Shown here one piece after another: positions 33,483-46,557 of a stretch of 64,000 nucleotides of DNA. The stretch spans positions 48,832,761 through 48,896,760 of the forward strand of contig OX365950.1 in the NCBI GenBank assembly GCA_947247005.1, read 5' to 3'. The translations under genes were made by a program, and so were the position numbers. Origin of the DNA: Spisula solida. Lineage: Eukaryota; Mollusca; Bivalvia; Venerida; Mactridae. Below the pieces are notes generated by a model. That model did no database searches and was not told the origin of the DNA. It was given only the letters and a program-made list of their open reading frames with translations. Position 1 is the stretch's first letter. Each line of letters begins with the position of its first letter.

Positions 33483-35593
33483 GAAGAGCTAGTGTAGCTC
33501 TTGGCCCATATTCAATACTAGTATATATTTTAGATTTGTTCTTATGTTTGTTCTTTTCCTCACATCTTGATCTTACGGAAGGATAAGATTGATTTTAAAA
33601 TTAAGTTGTATTCAAAATCAAACTGGTGCGTCTAACGAGGCTCGTTCTGGGGCATCCAAGTGTGGTGTAGACTTTCTTGGTGTAAGCAATGATTCACATG
33701 GGCAGTTTTCTGTGCGTGTGACACCCAGGTTTATCCCCGATCAGTTAAATTATTTTAAGATACGTAAGTCAACAATGATTTCAAATTCAAGAAGAATAGT
33801 CACCACATTTTATATGCTTCTGAACGTTTATAAAACTATAAAGTATTTGTGGTGGGATTCATACTTTAAACACATACATGTATAACTAGCTTCTTGATAT
33901 TTATTATTAAATACTTTGATCTGTAATTTCGGGAGAACAATTAACATTTTACGGTCTCTCTGTTGTCTCTTTGCTCGTTGACAATTTTATTATAAATTCC
34001 GCCAACACAATCGTGAATAGTTATTTCACTGGTAATAAAATATTTGTGTATTCGACAGTTTCATTAATTATCAGTATTTTATTGTGTATTTATCCTGCAT
34101 TTCGTATGTTAACGTATCTGTCAAGCGAAATGACAATGGTGTCAACGGCGTGATTGAATCACTGCGCATGTTGCTGAGTCACGTGACATCCAGCCAACGC
34201 TATGATTGGCTGATAATTAATTATAGACTGGTTATCATTTTTTCACTCGACTTGTATAGTATTCACACTATAATTGTAGTATCGGTGTATTGCCTATTTG
34301 ACTGAATAAACTTTCATGTTTACATCCTAGTTATTTAACAGTTCTGTGAATGTTTGTAAAACGAAAAGACGTTTTGTTGAGTGATTGGATGATTGAAGGA
34401 TACAATTAAATTCCAATTTAAGGTAAGTTACTATGATATAATACTAACATATACATAGTACACATGTATTTGAATTTTTAATAATCATTTTTATTCTTAT
34501 ACGCCAACTTCGATTTGTATTTATGTTTACTTTGCGATTGACTTGTTTATGCCAATAAATAATTTGACTTATGATTAATGTTATTAAGAATTAATTCAGG
34601 GCTTGCGTATTTTGTATATATAAAATATATATCACTTAAATAGTTATATTATTTTTATATTCATGTAGATTACATAGGTTTGTGTTTAAGGGTGACTCTG
34701 AGAATGTTTTGAAGTTATTTTATCACAAATCCTAAACGTCTGTGTGATTTATGCATACATTTTCTGTCAACATTAAAACTGATAATTAAATACTAAATTA
34801 TGTATATATTTCACAATACATCGTACAACTATACATATTTGATAGTATTGTATTACCAAATGTGACTGATATGTCTAAATCAAATATAAAACATGTTTTA
34901 TAATTCATACTGAGCATTGTACCCGACATTGGTTGCAAAAACAGTTTCTGGTGGTTGCAAAATTTTATGCGAGTCATAACTAAAAACGTTACTGAAACAA
35001 ATTAATGTTTCTGAAGTCATTCAGTAATGTTGAATTTTATTTAACAGTACACGAATGTTCTCGTTCAAACCCGCCTTGATTATATTAATATGATGTAAGG
35101 TTATACTGTTAGTTTAGCGTTTAAAATGGTATCCTCACTTAGTTTTTACTATGATATAATATATAGTGCTTCGTAGAGCATGTGCATTTTTGCATCATCT
35201 TGTGGGTTTAAGAACGCTGAATATTACTTGTGCGTTTGTTCTGGATTGGGTCTTGTAAAGTTATTATAAGACTGAGAATATAAGTTATCATAAGACCCAG
35301 TTCTGGATTAATGTTTCAATCCAAGTTTTTTACTGTTTTCTTGAGTTGATAGTATAGAAAAGATGAATGTTTAGAAATGACAAGTACGTACACACACGTC
35401 ACTAAAACGGCCAGTCACTATACGGTAGTTAACGTGTGTGGTTTTACATTCTGAGAAAGGTACAATTACCCGAGGACGTAAACCAGGTTAAAACAACAAC
35501 CTAAAGGTTGATCCGTATCTTGTAAAAATATGTGATTATAAGAACAAAACTATGAACGCAACATTTTGTCATTTACATCTGATAATGTGAGGG
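33483..35593. other. No gene seen
   Basis: Several short frames (up to 98 codons at 33589-33885) without recognisable domains; 34300-35580 is strongly AT-rich. Confidence 0.45.
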
Positions 35594-35946
35594 TTAAGCC
35601 TAGGTCCCACTGAGCATGTTTTGCTTCGGCGATGTACTCCCGATTTAAATTAATGAGCTATCACGACACCAGAAACAATTTCCTCGTGGTCTAGGGAAAG
35701 ATTTAGGAAAGCCATGAGACAGTTTGTGATATTGGAAGGAATTGTGATGAATTGAATGGTATCGGAAGAAATCGGGAGAACATCGCCGATGTGGATTTCC
35801 TAAGTGGGACGTAGGCTTTAATTTTAAAGCTTCCCCGAAGCTTCCCCTAGACCATGAGGAACCTGTTCCCTATGTCCTGATAGCTCTTTAATTTCAATCG
35901 GGAGTACATCGTCGAGGCAAAAAATGCTCAGTGGACCTAGGCTTTA
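35594..35946. mobile_element. Nested palindromic element, TTAA-flanked (353 bp)
   Basis: The outer ends TTAAGCCTAGGTCCCACTGA and its complement (...CCTAGGCTTTAA at 35946) pair over about 75 bases with few differences, including GATGTACTCCCGATT and GAGCTATCA. A second set of end-like sequences sits inside: ATCGGGAGAACATCGCCGAT followed by AGTGGGACGTAGGCTTTAA (ending 35821). So one element appears to be inserted in, or fused to, another. TTAA at both ends would fit a piggyBac-type target. No transposase is present. Confidence 0.65.
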
Positions 35947-36217
35947 AGTTTGATAAATCTACCACATTTGATAAATCATCACACAGTCTTTACTCACATC
36001 GGTAAGCAAACAGGTGACTATGGTCAACATTTAGACAAACGGCTTAACTCGTACGTATCAATCCATCACTCAGTGACGAATAAATATCTAGCTTTGTTGG
36101 TACATATACGAATAAATGTATAGGTGAGAATAGCAAATAGCAAACCTGGATGAGTTGCATCTTTAATAGTGAGGTAATCTATGGAATCTGGTTTAAGTGA
36201 AGCTGGTGGACAAACGG

Positions 36218-36245
36218 TCAGACAAACGGACGGACGGACAAACTG
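36218..36245. repeat. GGACGGACAAAC microsatellite 1
   Basis: ACAAACGGACGGACGGACAA and flanking GGTCAGACAAACG form a short tetranucleotide-type run. Confidence 0.75.
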
Positions 36246-36384
36246 AACTGACATTGTGGGGTTTTCTTTTGTTCATTCTTTTGTCTGTCGCACCCCATAA
36301 GCAACATTTTGCTCCCCGTAAACAACGGAATGAATAGAATCTAAATATAGCTTATTGTTCCCCATCCCACAACTACATGTGGAT

Positions 36385-36422
36385 GCGTACGGACGGACAA
36401 ACGGACGGACGGACAAACTAAG
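36385..36422. repeat. GGACGGACAAAC microsatellite 2
   Basis: The same words as the run 165 bases upstream (GTACGGACGGACAAACGGAC...). The intervening sequence is unrelated. Confidence 0.75.
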
Positions 36423-37004
36423 GGGTAAAAGGCCATGCAAAAACGGACGGCGCCCATCAAACGACACACATGTGCATGAAGAACTCGTATACAATACAAG
36501 CGTGCATTCCTGTACACAAAGATAAACCAAACACTATTATTTGCATTTTCTTTTAATTAGATCTATTCCTGATGGATCCTAGCACCAAAGGTCGGGAACT
36601 GCATCATCAACTATTCATTAGATTTGCTAATCGGGGGCATCGATAAGAACACTGAGTAATTGTCTACTTATAGATAGATTATCGCGCTCAGTGCATCTTT
36701 GCTAATTGAAATATCCTCAGACTTCATGTCCAAAAGTTCTTGATTAACTACTTCTGAATTTTAGAATAAGTATATATTTAAGTATGTGATATTTTACGGA
36801 GACCATTTAGTGACACACTGGGCATTTGTTTGAAACGATTGAAGTTTACGTATTTCATTTTGATATCACTTAAGTGTCCTCATAATGTTTTCCTACACCA
36901 GCATATTTCTTGAATTCAACAGTGAAAACTGGCTTGATGCAGTTCTTTGACAGCTGAGACATGTGCCTTCGACTTTTTAACAGCTCAGTGAAACTTGTAC
37001 TTTC

Positions 37005-37105
37005 AGCGGTTAAGTTCATTTTCTCAGTTGTGTGTTGAGTAATTGTTGTTTTTATGTGTTTTTTGTGCTCGGCTGTGTCAGTTGATAGCTGCTTTCTCAG
37101 CCCGA
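37005..37105 (+). repeat. Solo arm of the 30068-type fold-back element
   Basis: GTTCATTTTCTC, GTGTGTTGAGTAATTGTTG, TTTTTTGTGCTCGGCTGT and AGCTGCTTTCTC match the right arm of the element at 30068-30832 in order. The GGTTCGATCTC that follows at about 37130 resembles a B box, but no A box was seen. Confidence 0.5.
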
Positions 37106-37829
37106 TTGTTACTATCTGTTGTTTGGAAGGTTCGATCTCAACACGGGCCAGACGTTTTCTCCTTGAGATTTCGGCCCTGATATAGAAGCTTTGTGATAAC
37201 CAGTCACGTTACAAACAAACCCAAACATCCAGTTGAAATAATGAACAGATGTAATCGTTTCTTTGGTTGATTAATTATAAACCATTAGATTGCGTGATCT
37301 GTCTGATAAGTAAATGGTTGGGTGATAACAGGCATCTGTTACGTCAGCAGTAACATATAACAATGTAGAATTTGGTTGGACGTTTTAAGGTGACTGAGGT
37401 GGAGAAATTGGAAACAATGACCTTGATAAAAAATATACCACGTATAACAATGTAAATTTTTACTGTAAATATTCTGACGCGGTGTTTCTTCTTCTTAATC
37501 TTCTTCATTTTCGTTCACGTCTATACCGTCGCCCAGTCCCAACGACAAAGGAAGCTGTCCTATTGAAGTCCTCCTTTTTGCCGCCTTTAGTAAAGCTTCT
37601 TCTCTAATGTCATTGGTGTTGTAAAAATGGGTATTTTCTGTTAATGCTATTTTGTTTTATTTGTTTAGTCGATCTGTTTGTTACTAACTTTCACTTTATA
37701 TTTGATGTCTGTGTTTTCCCGTGTAGCTTCCCTTTTCTATATCTATCGTTATTGTCATTTGTAGACCCCCCACAATCTCAGTATCCTTCTTTACTTTATA
37801 TTACTCTCTATTCATGATATATTCTTACA

Positions 37830-38060
37830 TTAGGACAAGAGAAGTCCCACTGAGAAATTTCACATCGGCGATATTCTCCCGATTTCTTCCGATACCACCG
37901 ATTCATCACAATTCCTTCCAATATCACAAACCGTGTCTCATGACATCCCGAAGCTTCTCCTATACCACGAGGAACCTGTTCCCGATGTCCTCAATGCTCA
38001 TTAATCTCAATCGGGAGTACACCGCCGAGGGAAAAACGCTCATTGAGACTTAGGTTTTAA
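37830..38060. mobile_element. Relative of the 35594 palindromic element
   Basis: It shares GTCCCACTGAGA, CATCGGCGATATTCTCCCGA, TTCCGATACC, GAAGCTTCTCCTA, GAGGAACCTGTTCCCGATGT and AATCGGGAGTACACCGCCGA with the 353-bp element, but as a single non-nested copy of about 230 bp. The ends are inverted (GTCCCACTGAG / TCATTGAGACTTAGG). Confidence 0.65.
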
Positions 38061-40460
38061 AACAAGAGGAGTGCACTTCTTAGTGATTGCTCTTTCTCTC
38101 ACCGTTCAAACGCATACGTATATAAACTATATATCAATGGGACGAACATAGAAGATTCTAAATTTGACATAAATCGATGTAAATGATTTTCGAAGCGCTT
38201 TCCCATACAATCCTCAACTAAATTAACGGATAATCTTAACATCATTCTAACAAGTAGGAGATTTATTATCCTGATATTTTAAACAAAATTATATCATTAA
38301 ATAAAATAACTGACAATATTATACAACACCGGATGCTGACGTAGCACATCCATTATCAACTTAACCGTTGATAAAATGATAAAATATACAAAATGTAGTT
38401 AAATCAAAAGAAATGACTGACAAAACTTTACACTTAACTGATCACACAAAAGACATACCGCTACTAACCACAGTTATACCTACCGATAACACTCATACAA
38501 AATAGTCAATCACCTTCAATTGTCACTTTGATCTTTGTACTCACACCGCTAGAATACATCTTTGGTGATTCGTCCATGAAAATTAGCAATAAATTCGACA
38601 AATTACTGCTTTATATAGATAATAACACACTGGGTGATACATGTACCATCAAAGCGATTTTTAATGCATAAATTATTTATTTTCTCATTTATACATTATA
38701 GGATTAAAGGCACCTTCAGCCAGAAAAAGTGCAAGCTCTTTAAATTTGATTCCCCATTGTGTTTTAATACCAGTAAGCTAACAAGTGTGGTCTGCCATGA
38801 ATACATATATCTCACTTAATGACTGATTTCTATTAAGATTAGAAAGTTTCTATTTTATGAACTAATTGCTCTTTTCTATATAAAAGCTATTTTGATTCTA
38901 TAAATCTAAAACGCGTGATTAGATACCGGCGGCGCAGATATAGTCCGTATACTTAAGTAACGGAAAATACGGTCAGTTTTTACTGTACGGTTTTTAGCTG
39001 TCACGCACTTTTTATGATAAAACTTAATCAAGGAAATATCTGAACAGGAAGTCTGTTATGCTCCACACTGTGTATACGTTTTATAAAAAAAATACTAAGG
39101 ACTGAAGTAACAATATTTTTTGACTTAAACGTTTTATGGATGTCGCAATCTATCGATGTGTCTATTTAATTGTTATCCTCAGTAATGTTTATCACTCAAT
39201 CATTTCTATAACAACTTTTGAAAAGGAAGAAGATCCATTTACGTGTTCTTTAAATCAATAGAGCATGCGGAAATTGTGATTTTTCTGTGCAATTTATGGC
39301 TGTATTGTGAAAGGTCTTAGAATCATAAAGTAACACAGTTTAGTGTTCAAGTTCAAAAATATAGATATATAACTACTAGAATAAAAATGGTTTTAAGTCG
39401 TGTAATCACTAGAGAGCAGCCATTGTACTTGTAAAGGAAGGGTCGCGAAAACTGATATCAAAACGTTTAAGTTTACTAATATAAGCAATACGTCACCATT
39501 TAGCAGGTTTCTCACGTTTTTACACGTGGCACATGATCAATATATTGAAGTCTTTGTAGAACTGTTTCCGAACTCTGCAAATACCCTGGAGGTCATAAAA
39601 GAAAATTATAAAAGCGCTTAGAAGATGTTGATTAATCACGTGACAGTAATTCTAACCTCCCAGGTGAAGAGTTCCTGCAATCATCCACCAAACGATAATT
39701 TACACATAAAAGGTTTTGATTAGAGTTTGATTAGAGTTTCAAGCAAGATTGTGAGACAAGACTCGTATAGATCTACGATTTCTGTTTAAAGTGACGCAGA
39801 TCATTAAGTGAGTTACATGTTGGCTATCTTCAGCAATATATTATGTGACAATTGACGAATAAGCGTCAATTAGATGCTACTAAAGTGTTAGTATAATGAC
39901 AATGCGAAAATGGTATTTACATATTCACATAGAGAGATAGATTTAGCAAAGATCATACACAATCTCCCGTATTCTTTGGTTTTAAACAGTTTATTTTAAA
40001 AATACAGAGGGTCGTAGACTTATGAGGACAACATTATTTACACTAAATTTCAATGCATCGGTTCATGAACCGGCCGGTCCTTCGTGCGACTGTTTGGAGC
40101 AAATCCCTATTTTGTTTCCTTTCGTGTGTAGTTTTCATATATGGTTAACTCTTATTATACATCAAATCGTGAAATGCAATATGCAGTTAAAGTTTAAATA
40201 ATACCCATACATTATACAGTAAATGCAAATTTCCAACTTCTTTCACGAATTCATAATAAATTATTGTGAATAAGGGATGTATAACATTTGCGATGAGTTC
40301 TCTGTATATATCACAGCATGCCACGTACAGAGCATCGTGTCTGTCAAAGGCCAAAAATAAGATATTGTTTGTTTCTCCTTTCCGATCCTGGCCAATTTGG
40401 GTTGAGTATAGGAAGATAGGATTTTTTTATAGCCAATATTTTTTGTTTACGTATTTTCGT
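38061..40460. other. No gene seen
   Basis: AT-rich, no frame above 94 codons. A 14-bp palindrome (CGGTTCATGAACCG, 40059-40072) is the only structured site. Confidence 0.5.
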
Positions 40461-40773
40461 AATGCTAGGGTCACAAAACTCGTACGATATCCGTACGAAT
40501 TTATCAACTCGTACGAGTTCATAATTTTTAAAATCCTAACGGTTTTTTGATGTTCGTAGCGTCTGGTCACAACTCGTACGGACCACGAACGATCTATAGA
40601 GATGCACTGGAAAGATATCCGTACGATGCTCGTACGAGTTAAGAAAATCCGTACGATGCTCGTACAAGTCTTCGGTGTCCGTACGGGCTCCGTACGGACG
40701 CCGTGCGAGTTTACCAAAATCAACTCGTACGGAGCTCGTCAGGAGCTCGAAGGGCAAATGTGACCTTAGCATA
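40461..40773 (+). mobile_element. GTACG word-repeat element, copy D (short, both ends present)
   Basis: It starts AATGCTAGGGTCACAAAACT and ends AAATGTGACCTTAGCATA, so both inverted ends are visible. The left half matches copy A (ATCCTAACGGT, TCTGGTCACAACTCGTACG, CTATAGAGATGCA) and the right half matches the end of copy B (GGGCTCCGTACGGACGCCGT). At 313 bp it is the most compact and complete-looking copy in the window. Confidence 0.75.
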
Positions 40774-41264
40774 TCCGACTGTTATAACGTTAGAATACAT
40801 AAATGTTTTTCAGAGGGTCAAAAAATATTTTGGTTAGGGTACTCTGCTTGTGTAGATAGGGAATATTTTATTTTTGGCCTATCTAGAAGCACATACGCTC
40901 GTATAGCATGCAAACTTTACATTAATCAACTGTTCCAGTGAATAAACTTTCCGAAATTAGCACTAATTGTCCCGTCAACAAGTTTTCAAACATACGATCG
41001 TCGTCTGGTAGAACACGTTGGATATACGGGAATTAACAGACGATTTATGTCGTATGTTTTATGACACAATGCATCTCAGACAGTAATCGGCTTGAAATTT
41101 ATGAAACTGTCAACAGAATTCATATTCAAAATCTCGCATCATTTATTAAAGTATATCGTATGACAACGCTTATTAAATATAGTGTGCATAAATAGATTTT
41201 AATAAGTGTCATTTAATATACTGTACACCTATTCTAATGAATTCTTATTATACTGAAAAATATT

Positions 41265-41462
41265 GATATTCGCGGTGGTTTATTTTTCGTTGATTTCGCG
41301 GATGAACTTGATCGCGAAATTAAATCCCCTCGGATAATTGACTGCAAAATATGCAACAAGAGATTTTTCTTTCAATATTTAAAATCCGCAAATTTAAGAA
41401 ACCCCCAAATTACTATTTAACCAAAATCCGCGGAATTTAATTCCTGCGAAAATTAATTGTGC
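41265..41462. mobile_element. CGCGAAATTAA-type MITE
   Basis: TATTCGCGGTGGTTTATTTT, GATTTCGCGGATGAA and CGCGAAATTAAATCCCC at the left face AAAATCCGCGGAATTTAATT and GCGAAAATTAATTG at the right. This ladder of CGCGAAA / TTTCGCG words is a repeat type I know as widespread in invertebrate genomes; family name not assigned. Confidence 0.6.
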
Positions 41463-43129
41463 TAGATGAGCTACACGACTGTTTGGATGGGGTACTTGGG
41501 ATTGACTTGAAACCAAAACAGCTTGTCTGGTGTCAGTTGAAACAACTCACTAAACAATTGATACATATGTTTTTGACGAATACTTACTGCATCAACACGT
41601 TATAGTAATGATATATCGTAATGGCACCAAATGTATGATATAAATCTAATATAAATACAATCATTTTTTACTTAATCGTGATAACTAGGTTAACTACCGA
41701 GGCGCCTCTCATAGAATTGGAAACGAAAATACATACAAATACACTTAATTATATCCAAATCAGTGTCGGTATATTAAAACTGACGGTATATGTTCGTCTT
41801 AATTGAAGTTGTCAAAATCATTAAAATATTAAAATACAGATCGAATGTCATTCCGAACGAGTTGTATGAATTCGAAACCGCCTTTCATTGAAATGTATTG
41901 AAATTGTTAAATAATTTTGACAATTTAATAATAAATGATATGTGTAATTATCTCTCATTATTCTACCCGTATCGTCCGTCACTTTAAGTGCGCCTCCTTT
42001 TTTAACCGCGTGTTCGAAAGGAAATCCATATTTACCAATCGTGATACCCTCAATGTTTGGATGATTCAACCGATTTTTTTCAAGGTCTCTGTTTGCATTT
42101 GAGTTAATTAAATGTCTTTTCTTAAATATCACAAGACTAGATAAACCATTTAAATCATAAGACTGAATAATAAAGATGAAGGTTGTGTATAGACATGCGG
42201 GTTTGATCGGAGGTCATTAGATGACATTCTGTGTACGGGCATTGGTCTCCAAGCGTTCTCTTCATTTGTTAAGTATTTTGATAGTGGGAATATATGCCCT
42301 GAGTTTAAGAAACATGTCAAGGCATAGATGAAATTAGGTTCTTAAATGGCCTCGGATTTAGCGGACTTAGATTGGAACTCGTCTCTTTTCCATTACGAAG
42401 TTATACGAAACCTTTGAACAATTTGATGATGTTTATCCCCTTGGCTTACCGTTAATACTGTGTCAGTCAATGTGAAATTGCTAAGGATAAGATCGTCACA
42501 AAATGATGTGAAATACTTAAAACTTGCAACAACAGAAATCATAGATCAAGCTATTACACTCTAACATTGATACATTTTGTACATTCGATCGGGGGGCGTA
42601 GTTATCTTTGCTACAATAGGATTGCTCATCATGTCAGTGTATTCTTTAAAGTTTAATCCCCAAATTGTCATGCATAGCCGGGATAGACCTAAATGTTTTA
42701 CCAAATCCGTGTACGTGATCACTATGAAAGGAATTTGAAGCAATTTGATTTTAAGCAACAAAGAAATGAACTCATCAGATATCACAGTACAGTTCCGGTG
42801 TAAATATAAAATATAACTATACATATCGGAAAAGGAAACATAACTTTATCATTGGCGACAATAATTGCAAATAATAATGCATTATTATACAAATGTATGT
42901 CGTTTTCTTTAAACTGAAATTCGTTTCCATTGCATTTCAACAAACAAAAAGAAAAAAATGGTGAATCTAACTCGAAATAAAAATATGCACATTGATTTCA
43001 TTTTGCTTGCAAAATAAAAATACTCTTATAACGGCAGCCGAGGCCTTATGATATATTTAGAAACAATGAACAATAACATATTGTTTGTTGCCTTCTTTCG
43101 CCTTTGCTTACATTACGAATTGTAGATAA
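41463..43129. other. No gene supported
   Basis: Two minus-strand frames (41848-42132, 94 codons; 42561-42824, 87 codons) have fairly balanced residue use, and the first reads protein-like (KYGFPFEHAVKKGGALKV). No family was recognised and no convincing splice sites bound them. Confidence 0.35.
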
Positions 43130-43312
43130 GAGGGGTGATCCAGAATTAAGTGGAAGTTTATTTTAGGTCAGTCATATCCAAATGACATTTGTTATACATG
43201 TACTTGTGAAAAAGTATTAATATTACGTTGTCCACATATTTTTAACTGTAAATATAACGGGTTTTAATACTTACTTAAGAGCAAACGTCCACGTAATTCT
43301 GGATCACCCCTC
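43130..43312. mobile_element. MITE-like element (183 bp) with 24-bp inverted ends
   Basis: GAGGGGTGATCCAGAATTA plus AGTGG at the left and CCACGTAATTCTGGATCACC plus CCTC at the right, with one difference. TA is present just outside on both sides, so a Tc1/mariner-type TA target is possible. The interior is AT-rich without a frame. Confidence 0.85.
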
Positions 43313-43737
43313 ATACAACTATATTGATTCCTTCATAAGACCCTACTAGTTAAAGTTTAAAAATTCATGTACATGTAATTATGATAATGGTTATTTACAA
43401 GCAACATGCAATGAACTGACTGAAGTGATTCTAGGTACAATTGGTTGAACATGTGTGTTTTATAAACTTCTACCCAATTAGTGTAGCCACGAGCGCACGT
43501 GCTTGGATTCAAGTTCATAAATATTTACGAATTAATAAAACACGGCGCATCTGTCATCGACCGATTATGTCCCTTTGTATGTTTGATTGAGTATATCAAT
43601 AAATTTGACTTTCTTTTTTCCAATCATTATTTGATACTGGATGAATCACAGTGTAGCAATACCACGTGACTTTGGGCTGCAAATCAAAGACGAAATTTGC
43701 TTCGCTTCGAAAACAAAAATTGCCGTATTTTTTCTTC

Positions 43738-43990
43738 ATCGATTTCTATTAAACATTTGCGAGTCTAAGAGAAAAAATGTATGCCTTCCTCGAAATAAAG
43801 GAAATATTTCAGCATTCCGACATTTTTTTTCAAACACCCTGTGAAACCTTCGGAGTGTCGGACTACAGTTTCAAGCCGTCTGTTTCACAGGGTGCTAGAA
43901 AAAAAGGCCCAGATGCTGATAGGGATCCTATATTTCGTTGAAAGCTTACGTATGTTCCCTTAGATTTGCATATGTTTCGTAGAAACCGGT
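43738..43990. repeat. Long imperfect inverted repeat (about 110-base arms, 34-base loop)
   Basis: The left arm (43738-43847) and right arm (43882-43990) pair throughout: CACCCTGTGAAAC is perfect next to the loop, then poly-T against poly-A, CAGCAT, CGAAATA(A/T)AGGA and TGC(G/A)A(G/A)TCTAAG. I judge the match at roughly 70-80%. A further shared word, ACGTGACTTT (near 43664 and, inverted, near 44035), suggests the arms once reached about 190 bases. The open frame 43641-43844 is simply the left arm. Confidence 0.7.
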
Positions 43991-44759
43991 ATTGTAATAA
44001 TATACTTGGATTTTTAGCCTTTAGTGATGTAAAAGTCACGTAGAATTAAATACAGTACACTGAATCATAGAAGCGGTGTTTTTGGTTTTAACTTCAAGTA
44101 ACACATTCAAACAAAAGCTGCTCATTAAAATGTTAATACTGATTGAGACGTTTTGACAGATTTTCTCTTCAGATCGCTACTAATGATGTTAAAGTTCAAG
44201 ATCTTTAATATTTAGCAGTCTTGTCGCGAAATTAAAAGACACTTTGATGTAACACATGCCTGTTTGTGAAACATCGACACGTTGTTAGGGCCCCGCAGAT
44301 AAGATCAACATGTCGCGGTTTTCCTGAGGGGACATGTAATTGTTTTTGATTGACAAATCTTTCGTGCGAAGAATCGGGATCCAAATCAACAATAATACAA
44401 TGGATTTTGATAAAAAGCTTCGTTTATCAAAATAATGTTAAGAAATGTTTTTAAAATACCAACGTTAATGATGTGTTCTTAAAAAGGGATCCAAGCATGA
44501 GATTTAAGGGGACAATAGCGAGAATTGTGTCCAATAGGCTTGGGTAAATACACGATACAATTAAGTCGACATGTCGATGGTAGCAAATTATTATAATTAT
44601 TTCAATTGCTTGTTTAGGAAGTTTAATTTCTTCAGGCATGTTTTCATTTTCCACTAAAAGTTCGTGTTTTTCTTAACACACTATGGCCTTAAAGTACACA
44701 TGTAGATATCATTGGTGTACCATTTCCATAAAACAACTCCTGACTTTTTATTAAAACTT

Positions 44760-44889
44760 TCCGAGCATAGCCTTTATTTGCCAGTCAGCTTTTTGCTGAA
44801 ATATGTCAGGCGTATGAGTGCCTCTATCTGTTTTGAACCCGGATCGGCAGATTAGACGGCAAGCGTGCTAACCATTGAGCTACATTCCT
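44760..44889 (-). mobile_element. tRNA-derived SINE, copy 1
   Basis: On the minus strand: TAGCTCAATGGTTAGCACGC (A box), GATCCGGGTTCAAAAC (B box), then a body with GAGGCACTCATACGCCTGAC, ATATTTCAGCAAAAAGCTGA and CTGGCAAATAAAGGCTATGC. The same head and body occur at 49889-50018. Confidence 0.8.
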
Positions 44890-46557
44890 CATTCGGGACA
44901 CCTCGTACAATTCTCTAGAATCGTAGCGATAAATGCCGGACGGACCGTTTCGATTGCCCTTTCCTGTCCGATGTTTTCTTTAACCAATATCGTCCCTTTG
45001 AGTTGCTCCACTCTTTATTGACAATTCATGTGACACAAAGCGCTTCAAAATCCCCCATGTTCATTACATAAAAATTATGTGTGCTGATGGCTTATTGTAT
45101 TGAGTGTTGATAGTCGGGTTATTTACCCTTTCAATGTGCTTTGAATCAGCGCGTGAGGCGATATATCCTAACGTCATAAATCATTTCGTTTTTTTCATTT
45201 TTCATATTACTTCCATGGTTATGTGGATTCTACTTCATTAAACAAAACTTAAAGCCTTTTAGATGCCACAAAGTCGTTCTATGCTGATAGCGCCGCGGAT
45301 ATTACCTCAGTGTCCGGAGTATAAACGATTAATTAAAACTACAATAACATACCCCACAATCCTTTTGTTCACTTATGTGGGTTCATGGCTCTGTTTTCAG
45401 ATTTTTCTGAAAGATAAATCTAATTTTAATAAATATTCGAGGGTTTCCATTGTGTTTAACCGCCATGAAAACGGTACTGTACATTAGTACCGCCAATAAC
45501 CCTTAACATTTGATGAGTTTTTTCAATGCCCCTTTCTAATTCTTTTTTCTGTATTTCTACTGCGAATTGTTTTGCCGATTTTCACCATCTGTTTTTATAG
45601 ATATAAACAGATCTATGTTCCGATTAAGACATTCAGTTGTACGTTAATGTTCCATTATTTCTGTCTCCAAACAATCAAGCACTGCCATACATCAAACAGA
45701 CAATCCCCAAATGCCGCAACCCGAACGCGAGTGTTATATAAATTTAGGCCCATTAGGAGCAATTCAAACAACGCTGAGGCGTGACACTACGAATAAAATA
45801 TACCTTAATTATGAAAATTAAGTGTAATCATAATATCACATGGATTAGAATGTATATAACGGAACGGTTACCCATTAAGAACGACATGTTTCCACAGTCT
45901 ACCGTTATAATGTAGCCCATTTACAAAACATAAGGACATTCAATGAAATGGTAATAAAATATAGACCTTGTATGGAATAGCTTTCGAGTGCAGCTGTGCT
46001 TTGCCGTTATCTGGTCTGATTTAGATGCACATTTGCAAACAAAATGTTTTATGGTATTCTCCGCCCTTCAAAAGCGTGTGTCAAGGGTGGACCTTCAAAT
46101 TACGACTTATTCTTATAAAATCAGCGGCACGGTGAAGTACGGTCTTTCGCCATGAAGTTAGTCAAATTCGTTTTTTCATTGTCAAATTCTTCATGTCTTC
46201 GCAAATGACGCAAATTGCGATCGCTAGTGGAAGCCCTGCAGTTGTGGTATGGCAATGACCTAGTTTTGCACTTTCTATGTTTTCGGGAGATAGTCTATAG
46301 GCCAGCCAGGGATACATTATATGAATAACCTAACGTTTTAGTACATCCAAATTGTTTTGTATCAATATGTCCAGGAAGATGTCCTCTCTTGGAATATGGA
46401 CTGTTCTAACAGCGGAATGCAATCGAATCTCTTAAAGTCGTATGTTTCTATTATTAGTAACTACAAAAGTGTGTTTCACTTCGACAATATCCCCTGCAAT
46501 GACCAGAATAGATGGGAAATCATGCGTCTGGCATAGGAACCCAAATACGTCACTTTA
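44890..46557. other. No gene seen
   Basis: Mixed AT-rich sequence; frames up to 74 codons without recognised features. Confidence 0.5.

Noticed and set aside
41848..42132. 94-codon minus-strand frame that reads somewhat protein-like
   Set aside because: I could not assign a family or convincing exon boundaries, so it is only mentioned in the description of that stretch.
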